Source: Deltaproteobacteria bacterium
GTDB lineage: Bacteria; Desulfobacterota; Binatia; Binatales; Binataceae
Length of the DNA: 64,000 nt
NCBI GenBank assembly: GCA_021780755.1
Contig: JAJXYF010000025.1
Coordinates: forward strand, 22,878 to 86,877
Direction of reading: 5' to 3'
Part shown: piece after piece, positions 35,087 through 42,456 of the stretch
How positions within the stretch are numbered: position 1 is the first letter of the stretch
Layout of the letters: each line of letters opens with the position of its first letter
Position numbers and translations under genes: made by a program
The notes under the pieces: generated by a model
Told to the model about the DNA's origin: nothing
Databases searched by the model: none
What the model saw: the letters and a program-made list of their open reading frames with translations, nothing else

Positions 35087-35422
35087 ATGTGCACCTGTCA
35101 GAGGATGTACTCACGCTACTCCAACTGCGGCGTGGAGCAAAATCGAATGTTACCGGAAGTACAATTAATGTGTATTTCTGATAACTTACAAACATCTCGC
35201 CCCGTAACGTTTTTCGGCCGTGGCGCATAACTCGCCCTTTCGTGGGCCATTGTCTCGCGGGCGTTCGATCGCATTCGCCCTGCTCGGTTCTCCATATAAC
35301 CAATTCCGCATGGCGGCGGTGATGCGTTCGGGCTAGTGTGGAGTTCCGACGGACGTTGGCGGCAGAAATGTCAAGATTCGATATAGTCGTAATTACTAGT
35401 GATAGACGATTAGGTGACAATG
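35087..35422. promoter_or_regulatory. Divergent region between CRP/FNR regulator and envelope stress operon
   Basis: 335 bases without a gene. AT-rich patches (around 35150-35195 and 35370-35410) are likely promoter zones for the two divergent units. Possible autoregulation by the CRP/FNR protein cannot be shown from sequence. Confidence 0.45.
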
Positions 35423-35662
35423 ATGGCTTATGAAGATGTAGCGAGCTCCACGGTGCGCCAGGCAATGGACCAGGGTCGTCAGGCCGCCGACGTCGCGGGG
35501 CAGGCAGTCAAAGACGGCTATCAGGCCGCACAGAAATATGTGCGGGAAAAGGGCATCGACCTCGATCTGCGCGACTTCGTTCGCCGTGAACCCTGGATCG
35601 CGATCGCCGCTGCCTTCGCGATCGGCTACGTCGCGGCCCAGATCGTCCGGAGGGTCGCCTGA
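35423..35662 (+). CDS. DUF883/ElaB-like small membrane-anchored protein
   Basis: About 79 residues. An amphipathic helical N-terminal part (SSTVRQAMDQGRQAADVAGQ) is followed by a C-terminal helix PWIAIAAAFAIGYVAAQIVRR. This is the ElaB/YqjD/DUF883 layout, in which the helix anchors the protein to the inner membrane and stationary-phase ribosome binding has been reported for YqjD. AGGTG 7 bases upstream favours the ATG at 35423 over 35420. It is first of four small coupled genes. Confidence 0.8.
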   Translation: MAYEDVASSTVRQAMDQGRQAADVAGQAVKDGYQAAQKYVREKGIDLDLRDFVRREPWIAIAAAFAIGYVAAQIVRRVA

Positions 35663-35670
35663 CGCGATCG

Positions 35671-35982
35671 TTGTTCTTGGACACCCAATCCAATCGCCCG
35701 GCGCGGCCTCGCGACGTCGCCGAATATGTAAGGGAAGAGCCGCTTACCGCGTTGGCGATCGCCGGCGCCGCGGGCTTTATCCTCGGCGGAGGTATCAACC
35801 GCCGAGTCGGTTTCGCGATTCTCACCGCCGTCAGCCGCATCGCTGTGCGCGCCGTCGCCACCAGCCTTGTCCTCGGCATTGTTACCGGTGACGACCACTA
35901 TGGTGGGTCCGGCTGCCGCGACAGACCCCAAAAAGCCGGATTCGGCGATGAAAGACATGACAACGGAAGAACAGATATCTAA
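35671..35982 (+). CDS. Small membrane protein of the DUF883-like operon
   Basis: Up to 103 residues from a TTG at 35671, eight bases after the previous stop. The segment VREEPLTALAIAGAAGFILG mirrors the membrane anchor of the neighbouring DUF883-like protein, and a second hydrophobic stretch (VSRIAVRAVATSLVLGIV) follows. The last 30 residues overlap the next gene in another frame and look unstructured. No family is firmly recognised; it may be a DUF883 relative lacking the helical head. Confidence 0.6.
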   Translation: MFLDTQSNRPARPRDVAEYVREEPLTALAIAGAAGFILGGGINRRVGFAILTAVSRIAVRAVATSLVLGIVTGDDHYGGSGCRDRPQKAGFGDERHDNGRTDI

Positions 35983-36274
35983 AAGCCAGAATGAACTCGA
36001 CGAGGCCCGTCAGGACCTCCGCGACACCCTGAGCGAAGTCAACGCCAAGGTCGAACGCGCAGGCGCCGATCTTCGCCCCGAACATCTCGTCGAGAGCCAC
36101 CCGGTCGGCGCCGCCCTCGTCGCCGGTGTACTCGGCTTTCTCGTCGGATCAACCATCGATAATCGCGCGACCGGCCCCATCATAATCGCTGCGGCAATGG
36201 GCTTCGCGCTTTCAATTCGCTCCTCGCGCGAAGCGAGCCTACCCGATGGCCGAGAAACAGACCTTCTCGTTTGA
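35948..36274 (+). CDS. DUF3618-like membrane-anchored helical protein
   Basis: About 108 residues from the ATG at 35948. The motif QNELDEARQDLRDTLSEVNAK is typical of DUF3618 proteins (a coiled head with TLxxV spacing), followed by HLVESHPVGAALVAGVLGFL as membrane anchor and a second hydrophobic stretch. Starts at 35900 and 35957 are also possible. It overlaps its neighbours by about 35 and 29 bases. The set resembles the YqjD-YqjE-YqjK type operons of envelope stress genes in other bacteria. Confidence 0.75.
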   Translation: MKDMTTEEQISKSQNELDEARQDLRDTLSEVNAKVERAGADLRPEHLVESHPVGAALVAGVLGFLVGSTIDNRATGPIIIAAAMGFALSIRSSREASLPDGRETDLLV

Positions 36275-36599
36275 GCGGCCGCGCATGCCTGACTCCGATT
36301 GGCCGACCCTCATTGAAAGGGCGGTTGACGACGTCGCCCGCATCCTTCGCTCCGAAGTCCAGATGCTGCAAGCCAGTGTCGGCGCCGCGCTCCAGCGGCA
36401 AATCTCCGAGATCGTCGCACTCCTCGCCGTCGTCGCCATCATGATCGCCGGTGCCCTCTGCATGGTCTTCGCCGCGGTCCTCCTGCTCCATCAATGGCTG
36501 CCGCTATGGCAATCGTTCGGCATCGTCGGCCTCCTCCTGGTGATGCTCGCCGCCGTCTCTCGCGCCACGCTGCGCCCGCGCCCACACGCGGACTCCTGA
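36246..36599 (+). CDS. Holin-X/YqjE-like membrane protein
   Basis: 117 residues. An N-terminal amphipathic helix (WPTLIERAVDDVARILRSEV) precedes two membrane helices (IVALLAVVAIMIAGALCMVF and FGIVGLLLVMLAAVS). This is the layout of the Holin-X/YqjE superfamily (phage holin family III), which in chromosomes accompanies DUF883 and DUF3618 genes and is not evidence of a prophage. It overlaps the upstream gene by 29 bases. Confidence 0.82.
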   Translation: MAEKQTFSFERPRMPDSDWPTLIERAVDDVARILRSEVQMLQASVGAALQRQISEIVALLAVVAIMIAGALCMVFAAVLLLHQWLPLWQSFGIVGLLLVMLAAVSRATLRPRPHADS

Positions 36600-37059
36600 C
36601 AACCAATATATTTCTCGTCCCGCTGCGTTCGCGGCGGTGCGGTTGTGTCGCTGGCAATTCTGGCAACGACGCTGCTCTGCTCCTGTTTTAGCCCTGACTT
36701 CCGCCCCCGTGTTTTGGTCTCGCCCGGTTCCCAAACACTGCTCAACGCTACGCATCGTCGTCCGCCCTTGTTGCGAGCGAAATATAGTTACTTGTTATAT
36801 CCCGGCTCTCGCCTCGCGTCGCCGCACTAGCTAGCGCTCGCCCGTTCGGTTTAGTTATCCAAGTAACGATTACATACAAAAAGACGGTAGGCTCGCATCT
36901 CACATGACTATAATATCGACTATTACAAGTCGCGATTGGATCGGGATAGTAACAGCAGTGAGACTGAACCCGAATCAACTGACTAATAGTCATTCGGTCG
37001 TCGCGCCATCCAGGAATATCAGTGACTAATGCAATGTATAGCGAGAGTGAGGTAGGTCG
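36600..37059. promoter_or_regulatory. Intergenic region with repeated GACTA boxes upstream of collagen-like lipoprotein
   Basis: 460 bases without a supported gene and AT-rich after 36780. GACTA occurs four times close to the next gene (around 36905, 36917, 36978 and 37022), once as the palindrome GACTAATAGTC. GTTACTTG near 36787 and CAAGTAAC near 36860 are inverted. These could be regulator sites for the gene at 37060. Confidence 0.4.
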
Positions 37060-37974
37060 ATGAAACGTATCGTGTGTTTGAGTGCAATGGCCGTGTTCGT
37101 GGCGGGGTGCAGTGCTGCGGTGCCGCCTTCACCCCCACCGCAGGTTTCCTTCGTTGGCCCTCCCGGCTATCAAGGTCCCGCTGGTCCGATCGGCCCACAA
37201 GGTCCCGTCGGAGCGACCGGCGCTCCGGGCTATGTGATGGCTGGCCCGGCCGGTGCTATGGGTCCTTCCGGTCCCATCGGTCCGCAGGGTATCGCCGGCC
37301 CGATGGGCGCGTCGGGTGCCGTCGTCGCCGGTGCTCGCGGTGAAACCGGCAGGATGGGTCCGATGGGCGCCGAGGGCATGGCCGGAGAGCAGGGCGCTCG
37401 CGGTCCCAGCATGGCCGGTCCGATGGGACCAACCGGGCCTTCCGGTCCCGTCGGCGCACCCGGTGTGGCCGGTGTTGAGGGTGCGCAGGGTGCGACTCTG
37501 GTTGGTCCGATGGGGGCCACAGGCGCAACCGGTATCGCGGGTGCGCGAGGGGTCGGCGGTGCCATCGGTGAGGGCGGCTACGCGTCGGCCGGCAGTATCG
37601 GTGCCGCGGGCCCGTCCGGTGACGTCGGGGCGCAAGGCCCAAGCGGTCCGATCGGTGCGCAAGGCCAGGTCGGCGTTCTCGGCCGCTGGACTTCCTATCG
37701 CGATTTCACCTTCCCCTATGAGCAGACCAACGTCCCTTCAGCCGAGATGTCCACCGTTTCCGAAATCGCCTCGTACATGGCGCAGAATCCGTCGCTGCGC
37801 CTTGGTATCGACGGCTCCGGCAATCAGAACCTGAGTGACCCTCGCGCCGATTCCGTGCGCGACGCACTGATCAACGCTGGAGTGCCAGCCGGCAAAATCC
37901 AGCTGGGCGCCTTTGGCGACCCGCAATTCACGCGCGACCGCCGCGTCGCCGTGATGCTGAGTAGCGGTACTTGA
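37060..37974 (+). CDS. Collagen-like lipoprotein with OmpA-like C-terminal domain
   Basis: 304 residues. A lipoprotein signal ends in FVAGC with the lipobox Cys at about residue 17. Residues 33-207 are nearly continuous Gly-X-Y triplets rich in Pro and Ala ([19 protein letters not shown] and similar), interrupted by short hydrophobic variants such as GYVMAG. Residues 215-304 form a domain with [35 protein letters not shown] and DRRVAVML, an OmpA/MotB-type peptidoglycan-binding pattern in which the usual NxxLSxxRAxxV core is [14 protein letters not shown]. The protein would be lipid-anchored, span the periplasm or surface as a trimeric collagen rod, and grip murein. The AAP-rich repeats are very GC-rich. 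Confidence 0.88.
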   Translation: MKRIVCLSAMAVFVAGCSAAVPPSPPPQVSFVGPPGYQGPAGPIGPQGPVGATGAPGYVMAGPAGAMGPSGPIGPQGIAGPMGASGAVVAGARGETGRMGPMGAEGMAGEQGARGPSMAGPMGPTGPSGPVGAPGVAGVEGAQGATLVGPMGATGATGIAGARGVGGAIGEGGYASAGSIGAAGPSGDVGAQGPSGPIGAQGQVGVLGRWTSYRDFTFPYEQTNVPSAEMSTVSEIASYMAQNPSLRLGIDGSGNQNLSDPRADSVRDALINAGVPAGKIQLGAFGDPQFTRDRRVAVMLSSGT

Positions 37975-38519
37975 CCCGCGCAACCTGACCTGGTCGTTCA
38001 ACCCAGGAAGTTCTCGTAATTCCACCTTCCCGGAGATCTCCTTCGCGTACGATACGCGGAGGAGACCCACTCCGGCCTCTTTACCCACTGTAGCCCGACA
38101 CTTCGCGATCGCCTTCGCCGCATCCGCGCGCGTCCATGCGTGGGGCAAGAATTTGCGGCAACGCGATCGACCGTCGTCCGCCTGGTACGTGATCCGCCCG
38201 CGAGCAGCACCACGATCACGATCGCTACCGCGGTCCACCGGACCGTCCGCTTCACGTCACCGAGAGCATACCCGCGCCCCGCCCTCCGAGAAACTCGGGG
38301 CAGGTGCGGATTTACGGGGTAAGCTGATGTCTCCAACGGAACCACGATTGGTTCTTTTGGAAACATTGTACTAGGTGTGCCAGCGTGCCTGCCTGCTAAT
38401 TCTACAATTCGCATGCGGGGGCTTCGCGAAAAGGCCGCAATCGGCGGGCATGGTGCTTGCTCGTCTGTGGATTGAGAATTAACCGGCACGAGTAAAGACC
38501 TTGGCCTCGTAACTGCCTC
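37975..38519. other. Intergenic region, possible frameshifted small exported gene on minus strand
   Basis: 545 bases without an intact gene. On the minus strand, a GTG near 38252 opens with a signal-like segment (VKRTVRWTAVAIVIVVLLAGG). A different frame then gives a protein-like run (ADAAKAIAKCRATVGKEAG, VGLLRVSYAKEISGKVELRE) down to about 37990. A single frameshift near 38190 would join them into one small exported protein. This could equally be chance. Confidence 0.3.
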
Positions 38520-39311
38520 ATGGTGCGGTTTATGAATCATCCGAAAACGGCTCGCGTGACTGATCTTGAAAGGCTTGGCCGGCTTGAAATTTTCTCGTGG
38601 CTCACCGCATCTGAACTCAGGCTGTTGAGCGCCTTGCTGGCAAAATCGAATTACGTCCGAGGTGACGTGATATTTAGTGGACTGGCGGGTGCCAATGAGG
38701 CGCGTGTCTTGATTGCGGGAATTGCGCGGGTCACCTGCCTCAACGCTGACAACCAACGTGTGACCGTCGCCTTGGTCCCGCCTGGCCCGATTCCCGAGTT
38801 GCCTTCGCTTCTGATGAGTCGTTTTGATTTCCGCTGCGAAGCATACAACGACTGCAGAGTTGGCACCTTGGAGTGGAATGGCTTTGACCGCATCACCGTG
38901 AAGGGTGCCGAGAACACCTTCAGGAAATTTCATCAGAACGATTTGAAGCATTGGTATCGCCTGCTTCGCCATACCTCAGGTTTGCTCAACGATCTCCATG
39001 AACGCGTTGCCGTCGCGATGCTGGATCTGTGTGACGACTTCGGCATCCAGGATTCCCGCGGCACGCTGCTCACGCTCTCGATCAGCCAAAAGGACATCGC
39101 GAGCATCGTCGGGGCCTCGCGGCCGAGGATCACGGAGCACCTCGCTCAGCTTGAGCGCAACCACCTGCTGCGACGACAAGGGCGGCAGTTCATCGTGAAC
39201 GTCGCAAAGCTTTCAGGTTCTTTGGGTCGAACGGCCGCAAAGCGTTTACCCGTCCCGTGGTCGAAGGCATCAGACGCCATGGGCGATGCCGCCGCATCAG
39301 GAGTATGCTAG
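38520..39311 (+). CDS. CRP/FNR-family transcriptional regulator (paralog 2)
   Basis: 263 residues. The order matches the regulator at 34361: a beta-barrel sensor (VRGDVIFSGLAGANEARVL), the shared NDLKHWYRLLRHTSG dimer helix and a winged helix with QKDIASIVGASRPRITEHL near 200-218. Neither paralog shows FNR cysteines or a classical cAMP cassette, so the signal is unknown. A 25-residue C-terminal extension (SLGRTAAKRLPVPWSKAS) is absent from paralog 1. No good ribosome site precedes the ATG at 38520; the ATG at 38532 is an alternative. Confidence 0.88.
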   Translation: MVRFMNHPKTARVTDLERLGRLEIFSWLTASELRLLSALLAKSNYVRGDVIFSGLAGANEARVLIAGIARVTCLNADNQRVTVALVPPGPIPELPSLLMSRFDFRCEAYNDCRVGTLEWNGFDRITVKGAENTFRKFHQNDLKHWYRLLRHTSGLLNDLHERVAVAMLDLCDDFGIQDSRGTLLTLSISQKDIASIVGASRPRITEHLAQLERNHLLRRQGRQFIVNVAKLSGSLGRTAAKRLPVPWSKASDAMGDAAASGVC

Positions 39312-39489
39312 ACGAGGGCTTTGCGCAGTGGGCGGCTGTGCGACCTTATGCCATCTGAATACGCACCTCGTGCTATCGTCATGACTCGGCGCCCATTCCG
39401 CTCGACGACGCCCAAAGCCTGTGGTTCCGCCAACTGGCCCCAAACCAACGGCACCCACTGATCGCGCCGTTGGAAAACCGATGCGTCGG

Positions 39490-40077
39490 TTAACCTTTGA
39501 ACTTCTGGGTCTGCAAAAATGATTGTAGCACCAGACCGAATTGCTTGTGCGCGAGTGGTTTGGACGCATAGTAGTGGGCACCGCTCGTGCGCGCCCGTTT
39601 CTCGTTGACCTCGCTGTGGTCACCAGCGATGTAAAGCAGAGGGTGTGCTGAGAAATGTTTGCGGATCTGCGCGAGCAGGCGGCTACGATCGTTTTCCTGG
39701 ACAGCTTGGTCGTCAAATACCACGAGTCGCACATTGGGCTGTGCGAACATCCGGGGATCGCTGCATCCGTCAGCGCTTTTGCGGACCAGCTTCCAGGGAG
39801 GCTCGACGATTCCGGTTATAAGGTTAGACAACGTCTCGTCGTCGGAGACCAACAGCAAAGTGAACGGGAGGCGCATTCCTCCCAAAACTCCCGTTTCATC
39901 CTTAGCGGCCATTATCGACCGGATAGTTTCCTCGCGCAGGCCCCTCCGCGTGCTCGAGACGGTAAACTTCTGAGCATCCTCATCGATAGCTGCCCTGAGC
40001 AAGTTCAAAGCTTGGTCGGGTGTCGCAGCACTCTTGATAGACTTGATTCCCGGACTTCTTAGTCCCTTGGGTAACAT
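39490..40077 (-). CDS. Stand-alone CheY-like receiver domain with altered switch residue
   Basis: 195 residues from the ATG at 40077. The C-terminal 120 residues have a receiver pattern: FTLLLVSDDETLSNLI (acidic pair), VRLVVFDDQAV (candidate phospho-acceptor Asp) and YYASKPLA (conserved Lys). The Thr/Ser switch after strand 4 is replaced (LLYIAGD), so phosphorylation signalling may be altered. The N-terminal 75 residues (SAATPDQALNLLRAAIDED) are helical and unassigned. No histidine kinase is nearby. It may be a phosphorylation-independent adaptor. Confidence 0.65.
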   Translation of the reverse strand: MLPKGLRSPGIKSIKSAATPDQALNLLRAAIDEDAQKFTVSSTRRGLREETIRSIMAAKDETGVLGGMRLPFTLLLVSDDETLSNLITGIVEPPWKLVRKSADGCSDPRMFAQPNVRLVVFDDQAVQENDRSRLLAQIRKHFSAHPLLYIAGDHSEVNEKRARTSGAHYYASKPLAHKQFGLVLQSFLQTQKFKG

Positions 40078-40096
40078 TTCGCTTCTCGGCGAGGGC

Positions 40097-40333
40097 TCAC
40101 TTAGAGTAAAGCGCTGATTTCTGTTCAGAAATCCATGCAGCAAGCGTGCCGAGTGTGCCGCTTCCCCTAATTAAAGATTCGGAGAACAGGGGATTGGTTA
40201 CCTTGCGCCTCAACCCGAAACATCGGAACCCGGCGGCGAGTGGAAGTTGAAGCTCAAACAAGTGCCGCCGCGCGATCTGACGCAGGGTGGTGCGCATTTT
40301 GGCTCGCGCTAGGCTTTGGCGACGCTGCTTCAT
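40097..40333 (-). CDS. Small basic hypothetical protein
   Basis: 78 residues from the ATG at 40333, supported mainly by AAGGAG 9 bases upstream. It is rich in Arg and Lys at the N-terminus (MKQRRQSLARAKMRTTLRQI) and lacks recognised motifs. It runs in the direction of, and ends 20 bases before, the receiver-domain gene, so the two may be co-transcribed. It could be spurious. Confidence 0.35.
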   Translation of the reverse strand: MKQRRQSLARAKMRTTLRQIARRHLFELQLPLAAGFRCFGLRRKVTNPLFSESLIRGSGTLGTLAAWISEQKSALYSK

Positions 40334-40830
40334 TGCAAAAGGCTCCTTGAGGAAGGTTAGTGGGCACGGCCCGGCGTCGGATTCAAGGCCTTGTGCATCG
40401 CACATCGCCTTCCTGTAGAGGTTAGCGCGGGCTATGGCGAGCGGGAGCATTCCTATTTGGAGACGGAACTGTCCGACGAGTTTGTTACCTAAAGCATCAG
40501 CATTAACCGTCAGGTGATGCCTATGGAGTCACATGGGCGGGAGTTTGCGAGCGGGATGCGGCTGTCGCAATCGTTGAGGTCGCGACAAAACCGGCCGTCA
40601 CCACGGCGAGTCCTGGAATTCCCGGTGGCAAGCCGGCCTGTTCGACCGGTTGCTTGAGGGCGTCATCGGACACTTGCATTGCCTGCTCGTGTTCGGGGGC
40701 GACCACCTGCAGCAGGTTGCGTACAAGAGCATTACTTCAACCGACTCGACTTATAACTTAGGAGAAGTGGGGAAACGCCGTGCGGACCGGAGTCAGCCAG
40801 GAGGTCGGGGAGAGTCCGCCGTTGAGGTTG
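40334..40830. promoter_or_regulatory. Divergent intergenic region carrying a shared 16-base motif
   Basis: About 500 bases without a convincing gene. GTTACCTAAAGCATCA at 40484-40499 recurs with one mismatch at 62297-62312. The promoter for the plus-strand metabolic genes starting at 40831 or 41031 should lie here. Confidence 0.45.
40484..40499. repeat. 16-base intergenic motif, copy 1
   Basis: GTTACCTAAAGCATCA. Copy 2 is at 62297-62312 with G in place of A at the fourth base. Both lie between divergent units at the two ends of the stress island, which suggests a regulator site. Confidence 0.5.
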
Positions 40831-41034
40831 ATGGCCAGTGTGTTATATCGCAAGCGGATTCGAGCGGTTGACGTAAGGGGGGCGGCTCATGCGCTCTTCG
40901 AACCCGGCGCGATAGCCCGCGTTCGTGCGGGCAGTGCACGCCGGTTAGTTTTCCGCGATTCGATTTCACATTCGGCCAATGGCACCGAAATCGCTCACTT
41001 ACTGGTAGAGGCTCTGATCGGAGTGGCGCAATGA
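40831..41034 (+). CDS. Possible small protein coupled to the beta-CASP gene
   Basis: 67 residues (MASVLYRKRIRAVDVRGAA at the start, HLLVEALIGVAQ at the end). Its TGA overlaps the next ATG (ATGA), the usual sign of translational coupling in this genome. No family is recognised and no clear ribosome site is seen. Listed because of the overlap only. Confidence 0.35.
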   Translation: MASVLYRKRIRAVDVRGAAHALFEPGAIARVRAGSARRLVFRDSISHSANGTEIAHLLVEALIGVAQ

Positions 41035-42443
41035 ACCTGGCGACGATCTCCACAACCGTTCCAACCCTGCGCTTTCTTGGTGCGGCCGGCACCGTCACCG
41101 GGAGTAAGTTTCTCCTCACCGCTCGCCGCTCGTGCGTGCTGATAGACTGCGGGCTCTTTCAGGGCGCGAAGGAGCAGCGGCTGCGCAATTGGGATCCGCT
41201 TCCAGTCGAGGCCGAGACGATCAAGTCAGTAGTTCTGACGCACGCGCATCTCGACCACAGCGGGTATCTGCCGGCGCTGTGCCGCGGCGGATTCAAAGGC
41301 CGCGTCTTCTCCACGGCCGGAACCAATTCCCTGTGTCGGATTTTACTCCCGGACAGCGGCCATCTGCAGGAGGAGGAAGCGGACTACGCGAACCGTAAAG
41401 GCTATTCCAAGCATGCGCCGGCACTTGCCCTCTATACTGAAGAAGAGGCACTGAGATCGCTCGGTCACTTCTCGCCGATATCGTTCAACTCGCCGTTCGA
41501 GACTGATGATTTCCGGGTAACTTTTCGACCTGCCGGCCATATCCTGGGCGCGGCGTCGGCGGTGGTCGAGACGGGCGAAACGCTCAACCGGCGAATTCTC
41601 TTCAGCGGTGATCTGGGCCGGCCGCATCATCCTCTTCTCCGTGCACCCGAGCCTCCCCCGGAGGCTCACGTGATCGTCGTCGAGTCGACCTATGGCGATC
41701 GACATCATGATGACCGCGGCGCCCTCGAGACCTTCGCCGAGTCGATCACCCGCACTGCCGCCCGTGGAGGCGTAATAGTAATTCCGTCTTTCGCGGTTGA
41801 CCGCACGGAAATCATTCTCTTTCACCTGCGGCGCCTTCAACTGGAAAATCGGATTCCCGCCCTCCCAGTCTATGTGGACAGTCCGATGGCGCTGGCGGCG
41901 CTGAAGCTTTACCAGGATGCGATCTCTTTGGGCGATTCAGCCATCAGGCCCGATATCGTCGGCAAGCCGGAGATTCTCGAGCCGGGCAACCTTACCGAGG
42001 TCAAGACGGTCGCGGAATCGATCGCGCTCAATCGCAGGCAAGCGCCAATGATAGTTATATCGGCGTCCGGGATGGCAACCGGCGGGCGCGTGCTGCATCA
42101 TCTGGCGAATCGACTTCCCGACCAGCGCAATACCGTAATGCTGGTAGGCTACCAGGCGGAGGGTACTCGAGGGCGTTCCCTGCTGGACGGGGCTCCGTCA
42201 GTGAAGATGCTTGGTCGTTATGTACCCGTGCGCGCCGAGGTTGTGAACATACCCGCGTTCTCGGTCCATGCCGATCAGTCAGAGATAATCGGTTGGCTCA
42301 AGAGCGCCGCTTCAGTGCCTGAAGTAGTGTACGTGGTGCACGGCGATCCGGCAGCCGCCGACGCGCTGCGTTCCGCGATCGTGCGGGAACTCCGATGGAA
42401 CGCCGTAGTACCGCACTATCTCGAGCGCGTGCGGCTCGATTGA
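41031..42443 (+). CDS. Metallo-beta-lactamase fold beta-CASP RNA nuclease
   Basis: 470 residues. Metal ligands are in THAHLDHSGYLPAL (HxHxDH, near 71), PAGHILGAAS and FSGDLGR. The beta-CASP insert shows VESTYGDRHH, SFAVDRTE, a DSPMA segment, SGMATGG and the final HADQSE. This is the RNase J/CPSF73-like family of exo/endoribonucleases found widely in bacteria and archaea (the YSH1 type, not RNase J proper). It heads the plus-strand part of the metabolic island, directly followed by the phosphorylase. A role in RNA decay that feeds nucleotides to the next enzyme is inference. Confidence 0.9.
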   Translation: MNLATISTTVPTLRFLGAAGTVTGSKFLLTARRSCVLIDCGLFQGAKEQRLRNWDPLPVEAETIKSVVLTHAHLDHSGYLPALCRGGFKGRVFSTAGTNSLCRILLPDSGHLQEEEADYANRKGYSKHAPALALYTEEEALRSLGHFSPISFNSPFETDDFRVTFRPAGHILGAASAVVETGETLNRRILFSGDLGRPHHPLLRAPEPPPEAHVIVVESTYGDRHHDDRGALETFAESITRTAARGGVIVIPSFAVDRTEIILFHLRRLQLENRIPALPVYVDSPMALAALKLYQDAISLGDSAIRPDIVGKPEILEPGNLTEVKTVAESIALNRRQAPMIVISASGMATGGRVLHHLANRLPDQRNTVMLVGYQAEGTRGRSLLDGAPSVKMLGRYVPVRAEVVNIPAFSVHADQSEIIGWLKSAASVPEVVYVVHGDPAAADALRSAIVRELRWNAVVPHYLERVRLD

Positions 42444-42456
42444 TGAGGCTTTGCCG

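Noticed and set aside
36246..36599. Prophage indication from the holin-X-like protein
   Set aside because: This superfamily is chromosomal in DUF883/DUF3618 operons; no phage genes are nearby.
37129..37662. Long antisense ORFs over the collagen-like repeat
   Set aside because: Gly-X-Y DNA repeats keep all frames open; the sense frame has a lipobox and domain match.
37998..38972. 324-codon minus-strand ORF
   Set aside because: Its N-terminal part is antisense to the CRP/FNR paralog; only the last 250 bases might be a gene remnant, listed separately.
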